Shown one piece after another: positions 1-8,451 of a DNA stretch of 47,713 nucleotides. The notes under the pieces were generated by a model. The model saw only the letters and a program-made list of their open reading frames with translations. It had not been told where the DNA came from and searched no databases. The stretch is from Ramlibacter sp. (GTDB lineage Bacteria; Pseudomonadota; Gammaproteobacteria; Burkholderiales; Burkholderiaceae_C), in assembly GCA_013815685.1 (NCBI GenBank), contig JACDFR010000031.1, positions 1 through 47,713 on the forward strand, read 5' to 3'. A program made the position numbers and the translations under genes. Numbering within the stretch: the first letter of the stretch is position 1; every line of letters begins with the position of its first letter.

Positions 1-90
1 GCGTCGCGCCCGCCGGCGCCGGCGCAGCGGCCTGCCGCATCCAAGCCGTCCACCGGCTTCGAGGATATGGACGACGACATTCCGTTCTGA
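1..90 (+). CDS. ssb: Single-stranded DNA-binding protein, C-terminal end only (cut by window edge)
   Basis: The first 30 codons read in frame 1 and stop with TGA at 88-90. They encode a low-complexity Ala/Pro-rich linker followed by the acidic tip GFEDMDDDIPF. This D-D-D-I-P-F ending is the hallmark of bacterial SSB; the tip docks recombination, repair and replication proteins. The DNA-binding OB fold lies outside the window. The next gene starts 12 bp later on the same strand, so the two may share a transcript. Confidence 0.9.
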   Translation, partial: ASRPPAPAQRPAASKPSTGFEDMDDDIPF

Positions 91-102
91 CGGGCGCCGG
101 CC

Positions 103-918
103 GTGATTCGACTCGCCGTGCGGCGGGCCAGCGAAGAGCGCCTGGCCCAGGTGGCCGGGAGCCTGACGTTCACGACCCTGCTGTCCGTGGTGCCGCTGCT
201 GGCGGTGAGTTTCGCGCTGTTCACCCGGTTTCCGGGCCTGCGGGGCGCTGGCGAGGCGATCCGGGAGCACCTGTTGAGGGGCCTGCTTCCCGCCGACATC
301 GCCAGAACGGTGCTGAAGTACCTTGGCCAGTTCGCGGCGAACACGAGCAGCCTGACCCTGGTGGGCTCGCTCTTCCTCCTGGCTTCGGCCTTGTCGATGC
401 TCTTTTGCGTGGAGACGGTGCTCAACCGGATCTGGCAGGTGAAAAAGGAACGGCCGGTCCTGCCACGCCTGGGCTTGTACCTGTGCATGCTCGCCGTCGC
501 GCCGAGCCTGTTGGGTGCCAGCCTGTGGGCGACTTCGCGCCTGCTTGCGGCATCGGGCGGCCTGCTCGGCGGGCAGCCCGCGTGGGCCGGCCTGGTACTG
601 ACCCTCGCGCCGGTGGTCCTCGCAACCGCTGGCTTCGCGAGCCTGTTCTACTTCGTGCCGAATGCCCCGGTGCGGCGGCGCGAGGCGCTCGCGGGCGGCC
701 TGCTCGCCAGCATCGCGTTCGAGCTGGGCAAGCGCGCCTTCGCCGCTTACCTCCTCCAGCTGCCGACGTACAAGACGATCTATGGCGTGTTCGCGCCCTT
801 CCTCGTCTTCCTGCTGTGGGTGTACTTTTCGTGGCTGGTCACGCTGGCCGCGGCGGTGGTCACCGCCAACCTGGCTCCCGCCAGACGGCAGCCACGGGGC
901 CGACTGTCGCGGGCCTAG
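103..918 (+). CDS. YihY/virulence factor BrkB family inner-membrane protein
   Basis: A 271-residue polytopic membrane protein starting with GTG 12 bp after ssb. It resembles E. coli YihY over its whole length: an N-terminal LAGSLTF-like segment (here VAGSLTFTTLLSVVPLLAV), a central NxIW motif (LNRIWQVKK), and the C-terminal YKTIYGVFAPFLVFLLWVY block. About six membrane helices can be read from the hydrophobicity. The family was once annotated as ribonuclease BN, an assignment since dropped; its function is unknown. The C-terminus ends shortly after the last helix in an Arg-rich tail, shorter than in E. coli YihY (290 residues). Confidence 0.85.
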   Translation: MIRLAVRRASEERLAQVAGSLTFTTLLSVVPLLAVSFALFTRFPGLRGAGEAIREHLLRGLLPADIARTVLKYLGQFAANTSSLTLVGSLFLLASALSMLFCVETVLNRIWQVKKERPVLPRLGLYLCMLAVAPSLLGASLWATSRLLAASGGLLGGQPAWAGLVLTLAPVVLATAGFASLFYFVPNAPVRRREALAGGLLASIAFELGKRAFAAYLLQLPTYKTIYGVFAPFLVFLLWVYFSWLVTLAAAVVTANLAPARRQPRGRLSRA

Positions 919-1008
919 TTCGGCTCCCTGGCGCAGCTTTCCCTCCCCCAATTGGCGGATGCGTCTGCGCGGAATATGACTTAGCGTATGCGCTTTCAGG
1001 AACGCACG

Positions 1009-2505
1009 ATGGCCACAAAGTCGACACCGCAACGCTACATCCTGCTGCCGCCGCGCGGCACGACCACAGCCGTATTGGCAGGCAACGCCCACCTGGGCGA
1101 CTTCATGCGCAGCCTAAGCTTTCCCCTGTCGGCAGCCACGGCGAGCGGGCTGGGGCTTGCGAGCGCCCGCATGCGCGTCATCGACTCCACGCATGAAAAT
1201 GGGTTGAAGTTGGTGGAGATGACGCCGCAAGGTGTGGCCGACCTGCGGCAGCAGGCGCCGGGTGTCCGCATCGTCCCCGAGCTGTTTTACGACACGGCTC
1301 GGGCGCCAATGCCCCAGCTGCTGGGCAAGGCAAAGACCAGAGCGGGCGCCACGCCTGCCGGTGCTACGCTCAAGTTCCAGATCGGTGGCAGCGGCGCTCC
1401 TGTCGCCCAAGCCAAGGTCATCGCGTTCACCGATTTCGCCAACGGCATTGGCGCCGAAGGGACCACGCGCAGCAACGGAACAGTTCAGCTGAAAATCAGC
1501 GCCCGCGCGCGCATTGAGCGGCTGTATATCTACCCTCGCGAAAGCTGCTGGCCCACGATCAGGAGAAACGTGCAGCTGCCCCTGTCGATGCCCATCTCGC
1601 TGCCGGCGATCGACCTTGCCGTCCCGGATGTATTGCAGTTCTTCCGGGCCAAAGCGCCCGGAGCCAGCGGCGAGGGCGTCACTGTCGGCATCGTCGACAC
1701 GGGCTGTGGGCCTCATCCTGACTTGGTGATTGCCGGCGGGCAGAACACGGTTGTGGGCGAGAACGCTGCCGACTACGCCGACAGCGGCGACCAGCACGGC
1801 ACTCACGTTGCCGGCATCGTGGCCGCGCGGGGGACGGCGCCTGCCGGCATGGCCGGGCTGGCGCCGCAGGTGTCGCTGCGCGCCTACCGGGTCTTTCCCA
1901 AAGGCGGTTTCGCGTCCAACTATTCGATAGCCAAAGCGATCGACGCCGCCGTTGCCGATGGCTGTGATCTCGTCAACATGAGCCTGGGCGGGCGCGGGCC
2001 CGCTGACCCGGCCACCAGTTCGGCGATTGCAGACGCCAGGTCCGCCGGGGTGGTCGTGCTGTGCGCGTCGGGAAACGATGGATTGAACGAAGTCTCCCAG
2101 CCCGCGGCAGACCCGCGTGCGGTGGCGGTTGGCTCGTTTGGGCGCATGGGCATGTTCCCCAAGGACTCGGTGTCTGCGTCCAATGTCGGCAAACCGGTGG
2201 GCAAGCTGGACAAACTCAACTTCATGGCCAACTTTTCGAACTACGCAACCGAGATCGACATGGTGGGCCCGGGCGTGGGCGTTGTTTCCACGGTGCCTTC
2301 CGGTGGCTGGGCTGTGATGGACGGGACGTCGATGGCGTGCCCCGCCGCCACGGCGATGGTGGCGCGGCTGTTGTCCGCCGACGCAGCCGTGCGCGGCATG
2401 GCTCGAAATCAGGAGCGCTCGGACGCGATCCTCAAAATGGCTTTTCAGGCCGCACGGTCGCTGGGATTTGGTCCACAATACGAGGGAAATGGCTGGATCA
2501 AGTAA
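1009..2505 (+). CDS. S8 family serine peptidase (subtilisin-like) with N-terminal propeptide-like and inserted beta domains
   Basis: A 498-residue subtilase. ATG 1009 is preferred over ATG 988 because AGGAA at 998-1002 sits 6 nt before it. The catalytic triad is visible: Asp230 in IVDTGCGPHPDL, His263 in QHGTHVAG, Ser441 in DGTSMACPAA, with the oxyanion Asn356 in ASGNDG. Residues 1 to about 100 look like an I9-type propeptide fold (RYILLPPRG ... VRIVPELFY). Residues about 118-215 form an extra domain resembling carboxypeptidase-regulatory or Ig-like beta sandwiches (APVAQAKVIAFTDFANG). No signal peptide or membrane segment is seen at either end, unusual for a family that is mostly secreted. 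The next gene overlaps its 3' end by 17 bp, suggesting translational coupling. Substrate unknown. Confidence 0.9.
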   Translation: MATKSTPQRYILLPPRGTTTAVLAGNAHLGDFMRSLSFPLSAATASGLGLASARMRVIDSTHENGLKLVEMTPQGVADLRQQAPGVRIVPELFYDTARAPMPQLLGKAKTRAGATPAGATLKFQIGGSGAPVAQAKVIAFTDFANGIGAEGTTRSNGTVQLKISARARIERLYIYPRESCWPTIRRNVQLPLSMPISLPAIDLAVPDVLQFFRAKAPGASGEGVTVGIVDTGCGPHPDLVIAGGQNTVVGENAADYADSGDQHGTHVAGIVAARGTAPAGMAGLAPQVSLRAYRVFPKGGFASNYSIAKAIDAAVADGCDLVNMSLGGRGPADPATSSAIADARSAGVVVLCASGNDGLNEVSQPAADPRAVAVGSFGRMGMFPKDSVSASNVGKPVGKLDKLNFMANFSNYATEIDMVGPGVGVVSTVPSGGWAVMDGTSMACPAATAMVARLLSADAAVRGMARNQERSDAILKMAFQAARSLGFGPQYEGNGWIK

Positions 2506-2752
2506 GGCGAAAGCACGATTCATCCTGAGGCGCACAGGCGGCGGCGCCGCGTCCTCTTCGGGCTCCAATCTGCCCGAACACCTCAACTCCGTCGTCGGCG
2601 TCACGGTGCTGGACGCATCACCGCTCATGGTGCTGGTCGATGCACCGCGCGAAACGCTTGCGCGCGCCATGAAGCAGTATCAGGGCTGGGAGATCATCCC
2701 GGAAACCCTGACGCCTCTGCCGGATACTCGCGTGAAGCTGGGCCGGCGCTAG
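2489..2752 (+). CDS. Small protein resembling the subtilase propeptide (candidate inhibitor or folding partner)
   Basis: An 87-residue protein whose ATG 2489 lies inside the 3' end of the subtilase gene, with a purine-rich GAGGGA at 2482-2487. Its pattern follows the N-terminal domain of the neighbouring protease: RFIL against RYIL near the start, VTVLDAS against MRVIDST, LMVLVDAP against LKLVEMTP, and EIIPETL against RIVPELF at the end. This is the layout expected of an I9/propeptide fold. Stand-alone I9-like proteins are known as subtilisin inhibitors or intramolecular-chaperone mimics in other organisms. The homology call is from reading by eye, so the role is an inference. No signal peptide is seen, matching the protease. 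Confidence 0.65.
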   Translation: MAGSSKAKARFILRRTGGGAASSSGSNLPEHLNSVVGVTVLDASPLMVLVDAPRETLARAMKQYQGWEIIPETLTPLPDTRVKLGRR

Positions 2753-2865
2753 GCGCTGGCACTGGAGCTCGGTAGCGGGAGCGCGAACAGCTTGAATCTT
2801 TTGCGCGCAGCCGTTCGCTGCCACCCTCATTGAGGCCTGCGAGCGCGCATGGTGCTTGCGAGTGC

Positions 2866-2985
2866 ATCGGCGATGAAGCGTTGGCGGGGTTGATCAACAC
2901 GACACTGCACACAAAGCCGTCCGATGGCGCGACGCATTGGAGTGTGCGCAGTGCTGGCGATGCGGTGGGCATCTCCAAAAGGACA
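2866..2985 (+). pseudogene. Remnant of an IS630-type transposase (helix-turn-helix part)
   Basis: One reading frame across this stretch encodes IGDEALAGLINTTLHTKP, a short spacer, then ATHWSVRSAGDAVGISKRT. The combination HTKP-x(3)-ATHWSVRS-x(4)-GIS is characteristic of the second helix-turn-helix of IS630/Tc1-mariner family transposases. There is no start codon in context, no catalytic DDE region and no terminal inverted repeat that I can see, and the frame runs straight into the 3' end of mnmA on the other strand. It is best read as a decayed fragment. The rest of the gap from 2753 to 2865 shows nothing recognisable. Confidence 0.55.
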
Positions 2986-4089
2986 CTAGTTGGCAGCCGC
3001 GATCACCCCGCCGCCCAGGCAGACCTCCCCGTCATAAAGCACCGCCGATTGCCCGGGCGTCACCGCCCACTGCGGCTGCGGAAAGTCGAGTCCGAACTCG
3101 TCATTCACGCTCGGCGCCAGGGCGCAGGGCGCATCGGGCTGGCGGTAACGCGTCTTGGCCGCGTAGGCGCCCGGCGCCGGCGGCTCGCCCGCCACCCAGC
3201 TCGCATCGTCGGCCTCCAGTGCATGCGTCTGCAGCCATGGGTGCTCGTGCCCCTGCACCACCCACAGCGTGTTGTTCTCCATGTCCTTGCGCGCGACGAA
3301 CCAGGGTGCGTGCTCGCCGCCGCCGCGCTGCGCACCGCGCTCCCGGACGCCCCCGATGCCCAGGCCCTGGCGCTGGCCCAGCGTGTAGAAGCTCAGGCCC
3401 TGGTGCTGCCCGATCACCCGGCCCCGCTCGTCCCTGATGGGGCCGGGCTCCTTGCCGATGTAGCGATTGAGGAAGTCACGGAACGGCCGCTCGCCGATGA
3501 AGCAGATGCCGGTCGAATCCTTCTTCTTCGCGTTGGGCAGGCCGATTTCTTGCGCGATGCGCCGCACTTCGCTCTTGCGCAACGCGCCCAGCGGGAACAG
3601 CGTCTTCGACAGCTGGGCCTGGTTCAGCCGGTGCAGGAAGTAACTCTGGTCCTTGGTTTCGTCCAGGCCCTTCAGCAGCTCGAACCGGCCGTCGCGCTCG
3701 CGCACCCTGACGTAGTGGCCGGTGGCGATCTGCTCGGCGCCCAGGCGCAGCGCGTGGTCGAGAAAGGCCTTGAACTTGATCTCGGCGTTGCACAACACGT
3801 CGGGGTTGGGCGTGCGGCCCGCCTGGTACTCGCGCAGGAACTCGGCGAAGACCCGGTCCTTGTATTCGGCCGCAAAGTTGACGTGCTCGATCTCGATGCC
3901 CAGCACGTCGGCCGCGCTCGCGGCGTCGACGAAGTCCTCATTGGATGAGCAGTATTCGGAGTCGTCGTCGTCTTCCCAGTTCTTCATGAAGATGCCGACC
4001 ACCTCGAAGCCCCGGGCCTTGAGCAGGTGCGCGGTCACGGCCGAGTCCACGCCCCCGCTCAGCCCGACAACGACGCGCTTGCGGCTCAC
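2986..4089 (-). CDS. mnmA: tRNA-specific 2-thiouridylase MnmA
   Basis: A 367-residue enzyme that makes s2U34 in tRNA-Lys, -Glu and -Gln using ATP and a persulfide relay. The PP-loop SGGVDSAV is near the N-terminus. The two catalytic cysteines are seen in [12 protein letters not shown] and [13 protein letters not shown]. The GTG start at 4089 overlaps the TGA of the upstream nudix gene as GTGA, so the pair is translationally coupled. The frame stays open far upstream, but the nudJ overlap and family length fix this start. The nudJ-mnmA pairing is also found in E. coli. Confidence 0.95.
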   Translation of the reverse strand: MSRKRVVVGLSGGVDSAVTAHLLKARGFEVVGIFMKNWEDDDDSEYCSSNEDFVDAASAADVLGIEIEHVNFAAEYKDRVFAEFLREYQAGRTPNPDVLCNAEIKFKAFLDHALRLGAEQIATGHYVRVRERDGRFELLKGLDETKDQSYFLHRLNQAQLSKTLFPLGALRKSEVRRIAQEIGLPNAKKKDSTGICFIGERPFRDFLNRYIGKEPGPIRDERGRVIGQHQGLSFYTLGQRQGLGIGGVRERGAQRGGGEHAPWFVARKDMENNTLWVVQGHEHPWLQTHALEADDASWVAGEPPAPGAYAAKTRYRQPDAPCALAPSVNDEFGLDFPQPQWAVTPGQSAVLYDGEVCLGGGVIAAAN

Positions 4090-4571
4090 GGGCACCCGGC
4101 GGTGACGCTGGGGTGGGTGTAGATTGCCGCGAGGGGATGCCGCACCCCGGCCAGGTAGTCTTCGATGCAGCGCAGCACCAGCGGGCTGCGGTGGCGCGCC
4201 GCGCTGGCGCGCACTTCCTCGGGCGTGAGCCAGAGGGTGCGGACGATTCCCTTGTCCAGAGGCCGTGCCGGATCGTGCGCTCCCAGCTCGCCGCAAAAGG
4301 CGATGCGCAGGTAGGTGGTGTCCTGGCCGGTCGAGGAGCGCCGGGAACGCGCCAGGTAGACGCCCAGCAGCGCCGTCGGCCGGAAGCTGTGCGCCGACTC
4401 CTCCAGCGCCTCGCGCGCGCAGCCTTCTGCGGGGGACTCGCCCGGGTCCAGGTGGCCTGCCGGATTGTTGAGCATCAGGCCATCCGCGGTTTCCTCCTCC
4501 ACCAGCAGGAACCGGCCCTCGTTCTCGATGATGGCGGCGACCGTGACGCTGGGTTTCCAGGGTGTTTGCAT
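4086..4571 (-). CDS. nudJ: Nudix hydrolase, NudJ-like
   Basis: A 161-residue nudix hydrolase whose 3' end overlaps mnmA. The nudix box reads [13 protein letters not shown] then [10 protein letters not shown], giving the G-x5-E-x7-RE-x2-EE core that binds the metal-diphosphate. The usual Gly three residues after the second E pair is Ala here, and the next hydrophobic residue is His, so the box tail is atypical. The assignment to NudJ (HMP-PP and nucleoside triphosphate phosphatase) rests on similarity plus the conserved position directly before mnmA. Substrate cannot be read from the sequence. Starts at ATG 4571. Confidence 0.85.
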   Translation of the reverse strand: MQTPWKPSVTVAAIIENEGRFLLVEEETADGLMLNNPAGHLDPGESPAEGCAREALEESAHSFRPTALLGVYLARSRRSSTGQDTTYLRIAFCGELGAHDPARPLDKGIVRTLWLTPEEVRASAARHRSPLVLRCIEDYLAGVRHPLAAIYTHPSVTAGCP

Positions 4572-4658
4572 GGGCGCAATTATCGGCGGTCGGAAAAATC
4601 ACGAGCAATTGCGCCGGCCGCGCCGCCCGGGCCGGGGCGATGCCGTAAGCTCTGGCCC

Positions 4659-5336
4659 ATGCAGGAGCCGGCCAGCCTCTTTCTCGTTTACGTCGTATTC
4701 CCGTTGTGGGTGGCGGCGGGCTTCGCCGACTGGGTTTGCCATGTGCGCACCGGCATCTCGCTGACCAGCGGGCTGAAGGAGAACCTGCTGCACTGGCTGA
4801 TGTTCGCCGAAGTCGGCGTGGGCCTGTCCGCTGTGGCCATGCTCGAGATTAACGCCGCCGTGCTGCTGCTGGTGTTTGCCGTTTTCGTCGTGCACGAGCT
4901 GACCGTGTACTGGGACCTGAACTACAGCACGCTGGTGCGGGACGTCGGGCCATTCGAGCAGATGGTCCACAGCTTTCTGGAGCTGCTGCCGCTCCTGACC
5001 CTCGCGCTGCTGATGGTGATGGCGCCGGCCGAGGGCCCGCCGGACTGGTCGCTGCGCTTGAAGGAGCAGCCGCTGCCGGTCAATTACCTGGCGGCCGCCC
5101 TGCTGGTGATCGGGGTCTTCAACGTAGTGCCGCTGTTCCAGGAAACGTACGCCTGCATCCGGGCGCGGACCATAAAGACACGGATCCGGGCCAGACCCAA
5201 GGAGCCGGCGAAAGATCAGCCCCCGGGTGCTGCGCCGCTACCGGACGCCGGCATCGAGCCGACGCTCGATGGGGCGAGGCCGCCCGCCGCGGGTGCGGCT
5301 AAGGCTCGTACTCCTCCGAGCCCTGCACCCAAATGA
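4659..5336 (+). CDS. Unknown multi-pass membrane protein with Pro/Ala-rich tail
   Basis: A 225-residue protein starting at ATG 4659. The frame is open further upstream, but there it only shadows nudJ. Residues 1 to about 165 contain four or five hydrophobic segments (for example [20 protein letters not shown] and [12 protein letters not shown]) with buried Trp, His and Glu residues. The last 55 residues are basic then Pro/Ala-rich and probably cytoplasmic and disordered. I do not recognise the family. It is divergent from nudJ, with an 87-bp gap, and its end overlaps the oppositely oriented next gene by 38 bp. Confidence 0.65.
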   Translation: MQEPASLFLVYVVFPLWVAAGFADWVCHVRTGISLTSGLKENLLHWLMFAEVGVGLSAVAMLEINAAVLLLVFAVFVVHELTVYWDLNYSTLVRDVGPFEQMVHSFLELLPLLTLALLMVMAPAEGPPDWSLRLKEQPLPVNYLAAALLVIGVFNVVPLFQETYACIRARTIKTRIRARPKEPAKDQPPGAAPLPDAGIEPTLDGARPPAAGAAKARTPPSPAPK

Positions 5337-6021
5337 ACGACTGGACGTCGATCATGTCGCGGGCCTTGAAGCCGGGTTTGCGATCGAGGTCGCGCCGGAT
5401 GATGGCCGCGAAGGTCAGTAGCGACTGATACACCGCCCACGACGGCTGGGATCGGTACTGGAAGTCGAACCCATAGGCCTGGGCCGCCCGGCGCGTCACC
5501 ATCGGCTTGAGGAACAGGTGCTTGTCCGGCCGCGCGATGAAGCCGAACACGGTGACCAGCGGCCAGGTCAGCACGCGCGTCTGCCGGCGGGGCAAGTCCG
5601 CGACGGCCTGGATCCAGTCCTCGAACTTTCGCTGCGGCGAGCCCCGTCCCCAAAGAAAGGCGTAGAGCTCGGTGGCGAACAGGCGCGCGCCGGCGGGTGT
5701 CTTCACGGCGTCGCGCAAAGCCATCTTCTCGAAGGAGAACAACAGGTTGGTGCGCGACTCGATGCGCACCGCGGCGTCGGCGATCTGCCGGAACTCGCCG
5801 CGGGCCAGCAGCTTGCGAAAATCCGCGGCGCCAAGTTCAGCCTGCCATTCCAGGTGAGCCCGCTCCTTGTACGAGCGTTCGGCGACCAGGTAAGTCTCAT
5901 CCTGGAATCCATCGGGGTAGAACAGTTCGAATTTGCGCCGCGAGCGCGCCGCTCCGAGGTAGTTGACGTTGCCGGCGCGAGCGCCGGTAAGGGGGGTGGA
6001 AAGGGAAGCTGGGCGTGCCAT
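5299..6021 (-). CDS. Conserved hypothetical protein
   Basis: A 240-residue soluble-looking protein from ATG 6021. It is rich in charged and aromatic residues (FYPDGFQDETYLVAERSYK near the N-terminus, [10 protein letters not shown] at the end), with no signal peptide, membrane helix or recognisable catalytic motif. Codon choice matches neighbouring housekeeping genes, and the opposite strand is less convincing here, supporting it as real. It is transcribed in the same direction as the downstream nudJ-mnmA pair but separated from it by the convergent membrane-protein gene. Confidence 0.65.
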   Translation of the reverse strand: MARPASLSTPLTGARAGNVNYLGAARSRRKFELFYPDGFQDETYLVAERSYKERAHLEWQAELGAADFRKLLARGEFRQIADAAVRIESRTNLLFSFEKMALRDAVKTPAGARLFATELYAFLWGRGSPQRKFEDWIQAVADLPRRQTRVLTWPLVTVFGFIARPDKHLFLKPMVTRRAAQAYGFDFQYRSQPSWAVYQSLLTFAAIIRRDLDRKPGFKARDMIDVQSFIWVQGSEEYEP

Positions 6022-6086
6022 ACAGCCAGTTTTTGGCCTGCCCCAACCTCAGCCTTGTGGGACAAACACCCGCGTACATGTAGGAA

Positions 6087-7226
6087 TCAGGTCGGGGCGG
6101 CGACCAGCCTCAGCCGAGTGATCTCGGATGGGGCGCCGAAGCGCTTGGGCGGGCCCCAGTAGCCGGTTCCACGGCTGACGTAGACCCACATCTTCCCGAC
6201 CTTGTGCAGCCCGGCGGTAAAAGGCTGCTGGAACTGGACAAAGAACCTCCAGGGCAGGAACTGGCCTCCGTGGGTATGGCCCGACAGCTGCAGGTCGAAG
6301 CCGGCCAGCGCTGCGGCCGGCGCGCTGCGCGGCTGGTGCGCCAGCAGCACCTTCATGGCGTCTGGCGGCGCCCCGGCCAGCGCCGCCCGGGCATCGCTGC
6401 GATGGGCCGGGTCGAAATGGGCGGCGCTGTAGTCGGGCACGCCGGCCAGGACGAGCCGGGCGCCGTCCCGTTCGATCACCACGTGTTCGTTGAGCAGCAC
6501 GCGGATTCCCAGCCGGTCCAGCTCAACCAGCCAGGGATGGACGCCGCTGTAGTACTCATGATTACCGGTCACAAAATAACTGCCGTGCCGGGACACCAGA
6601 CGGCTCATGGGCGCGACCTGGGCGCCCAGTTCGGCCACCGAACCATCGACCAGGTCACCCGTGATGGCGACCAGGTCGGGCTTGAGCCGGTTGACCGTTT
6701 CCACGATGGCCTGCACGTGGCGCGCGCGGATGGTGGGCCCGACATGCACGTCGCTGATCTGGACGATGGTGAAGCCCTGCAACGGCGCCGGCAAGCCGGC
6801 CAGGACGATTTCGACCGTCTTGACCTGGGCCGTCCTGCGGGCGTTGAGGAAGCCGATGAAGGTCGCCGCGAGGGCCAGAAGGGGCACGGCAGCGGCGGTG
6901 GCGGTCCGCACGTCGTCCAGCATGACCGCCGGCGTCAGCAGGCTCAGGATCCACGCCAGCACGAGCAAGGCATCGCGCAGCACGGTAAGTACGAACAACG
7001 AGGAGAAAAGGCCCAGGAACGGCAAGCCGGCCCAGGCCAGGGTGTCTGAAACCGGCGGCTTGGCCAGTTGCCGCGAGAACATGCCGACCGGCACGAACAG
7101 CGCCGATGCCGCAAGCAGCAGGGCCAACAGCGCGGCCGGCCCGGCGCCGGCCATCGCCGGGATGATGCGGGCACCGATGTAGAGATGCAGTGCGACCGAC
7201 AGGCCGAGGATGTGGGGCAGGCGCAT
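6087..7226 (-). CDS. Membrane-anchored calcineurin-like metallophosphoesterase
   Basis: A 379-residue protein if started at ATG 7226; the frame is open upstream but only this start places the first helix at the N-terminus. The N-terminal ~135 residues hold four or five hydrophobic helices. The C-terminal domain carries the full metallophosphoesterase signature: DVHVG, GDLVDG, GNHEYY, and GHTHGG, which supply the two-metal ligands. This arrangement matches YkuE/YaeI-type phosphoesterases that act on lipid or cell-envelope phosphates, but the substrate cannot be read. It is divergent from the lysR gene, with 205 bp between them. Confidence 0.88.
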   Translation of the reverse strand: MRLPHILGLSVALHLYIGARIIPAMAGAGPAALLALLLAASALFVPVGMFSRQLAKPPVSDTLAWAGLPFLGLFSSLFVLTVLRDALLVLAWILSLLTPAVMLDDVRTATAAAVPLLALAATFIGFLNARRTAQVKTVEIVLAGLPAPLQGFTIVQISDVHVGPTIRARHVQAIVETVNRLKPDLVAITGDLVDGSVAELGAQVAPMSRLVSRHGSYFVTGNHEYYSGVHPWLVELDRLGIRVLLNEHVVIERDGARLVLAGVPDYSAAHFDPAHRSDARAALAGAPPDAMKVLLAHQPRSAPAAALAGFDLQLSGHTHGGQFLPWRFFVQFQQPFTAGLHKVGKMWVYVSRGTGYWGPPKRFGAPSEITRLRLVAAPT

Positions 7227-7368
7227 GCAGGCCAAATGGCGCCGAATTGGCGAATTGAAAGGCGACGCAGTTCCTCCGCATGGAAAAGATCGGCGGGTAA
7301 TAAGGAAGTCGTAAGGAAGTCCTCCATCTGGCGCGGCGTCGCATGTCGGATGGGTGTAGATGATTGCC

Positions 7369-7379
7369 CTATACCGTAT
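7369..7379. promoter_or_regulatory. Candidate LysR operator upstream of lysR
   Basis: CTATACCGTAT contains the near-palindrome ATAC-C-GTAT, 53 bp before the lysR start. The same core recurs, in either orientation, just before the dehydrogenase gene at 8352-8360, 8386-8392 and 8427-8435. Shared sites around a LysR gene and its adjacent target are typical of autoregulated LysR systems. The assignment is by pattern only. Confidence 0.4.
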
Positions 7380-7431
7380 CGCCGGGCCGCAGGGCCAAAT
7401 CGGGTTTTGGACCCGGACCAGGACGTCGAGG

Positions 7432-8352
7432 ATGGAGATCAGGCAGATGCGGTATTTCCTGAAGATCGCCGAACTGGGTAGTTTTTCGCGTGCGTCGCAG
7501 GCGCTGCACATCGCGCAGCCGGCATTGAGCCACCAGATCGCACAACTCGAAGGGGAGTTGGGCCATGCCTTGCTGCACAGGCGGCATAACGGGGTCCAGG
7601 TAACCGAGCAGGGGCAGGCTTTCTACAGCCAGGCGCAACGCATTCTCAAGCAGATAGACGACGTGCCCAACGTGGTCAACAGGTCCGCCGCGCAGCTGCG
7701 CGGCACGGTGACCGTGGGCTTGCCGCAAAGCACCGCGTCGCAGTACGCGATGCCGCTGATGGAGGCGCTGCGCGAGCGGCATGCCGGCGTGGGGCTGGAG
7801 CTGTTCGACGAAATCAGCGGCAACCTGATGCGCGGCATCCACAGCGGCCGCATGGACATCGCCGTGATCGTGAGCGACGACGATGCGCTGCTCGCCAACG
7901 CGACCGCATTGATGGACGAAGAACTCTTCCTCGTCACCTCGGCCGGCAACGACGTCGGCCCGAAGATCCCGGTCGCCAGCCTGGCCACGATGCCGCTCGC
8001 GTTGCCCGGAATCGGCCATGGCGTTCGCGCGCTGGTGGAAAGTGCCGTTCGCGTGCACGGTGCGGTCCTGCCGACGCCGGCCATCGTCGCCAACTCGATG
8101 AGCATCATGCGCCGGGCCGTCGAATCGGGCGCCGTCTGTAGCGTCATGCCTTGGGCCGCGATCTGCGACGAGATTCGCGCCGGCACGATGCGTGCTGTCC
8201 CGCTCGAGCCCAGGCTCAGCCGCCGCGTGCATGTGTGCTGGTCGAAGGACTCGGGGCTTTCACTGGCCGCGCAGGCGGTCCGGGACCTGCTGATCGAGGT
8301 CGCTCGCGCGCGCGTCCGGTCCGGCCAGTGGCTGGGAGTCGAGCTGCTCTGA
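7432..8352 (+). CDS. LysR family transcriptional regulator
   Basis: A 306-residue regulator. ATG 7432 is chosen because AGGA at 7420-7423 sits 8 nt upstream and the protein then starts MEIRQMRYFLKIAELGSFSR, the standard LysR opening. The winged helix-turn-helix spans about residues 1-60 (ASQALHIAQPALSHQIAQLE); the periplasmic-binding-protein-like effector domain follows from about residue 90. The N-terminal half resembles the Nac/Cbl-like branch. It is 99 bp upstream of, and in the same direction as, the dehydrogenase-transporter-oxygenase genes, which it probably controls. The effector is unknown, but a 2-hydroxyacid or related carboxylate would fit the neighbours. Confidence 0.92.
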   Translation: MEIRQMRYFLKIAELGSFSRASQALHIAQPALSHQIAQLEGELGHALLHRRHNGVQVTEQGQAFYSQAQRILKQIDDVPNVVNRSAAQLRGTVTVGLPQSTASQYAMPLMEALRERHAGVGLELFDEISGNLMRGIHSGRMDIAVIVSDDDALLANATALMDEELFLVTSAGNDVGPKIPVASLATMPLALPGIGHGVRALVESAVRVHGAVLPTPAIVANSMSIMRRAVESGAVCSVMPWAAICDEIRAGTMRAVPLEPRLSRRVHVCWSKDSGLSLAAQAVRDLLIEVARARVRSGQWLGVELL

Positions 8353-8435
8353 CGGTATAGCTCTTGCGCCTACCCCTAGAGCGACACGGTATTTCCCTCG
8401 CGCGCGGTGGGTTCATAGACTTCGCGCTATACAGT
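8352..8435. promoter_or_regulatory. Control region of the dehydrogenase operon with repeated ATACCGT-like sites
   Basis: Between lysR and the next gene are ACGGTATAG (8352-8360), ACGGTAT (8386-8392), and ATAG-N8-CTAT (8415-8430), the last continuing as CTATACAGT. They match the site found upstream of lysR in one or the other orientation. The final dyad lies just before the AGGAG ribosome site at 8436-8440, so promoter and operator overlap here. Binding by the adjacent LysR protein is inferred from position. Confidence 0.4.
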
Positions 8436-8451
8436 AGGAGAAAGTGAATCC

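Noticed and set aside
1114..2670. Open frame antisense to the subtilase
   Set aside because: Arg/His/Gly-rich shadow; the sense strand has the full catalytic triad.
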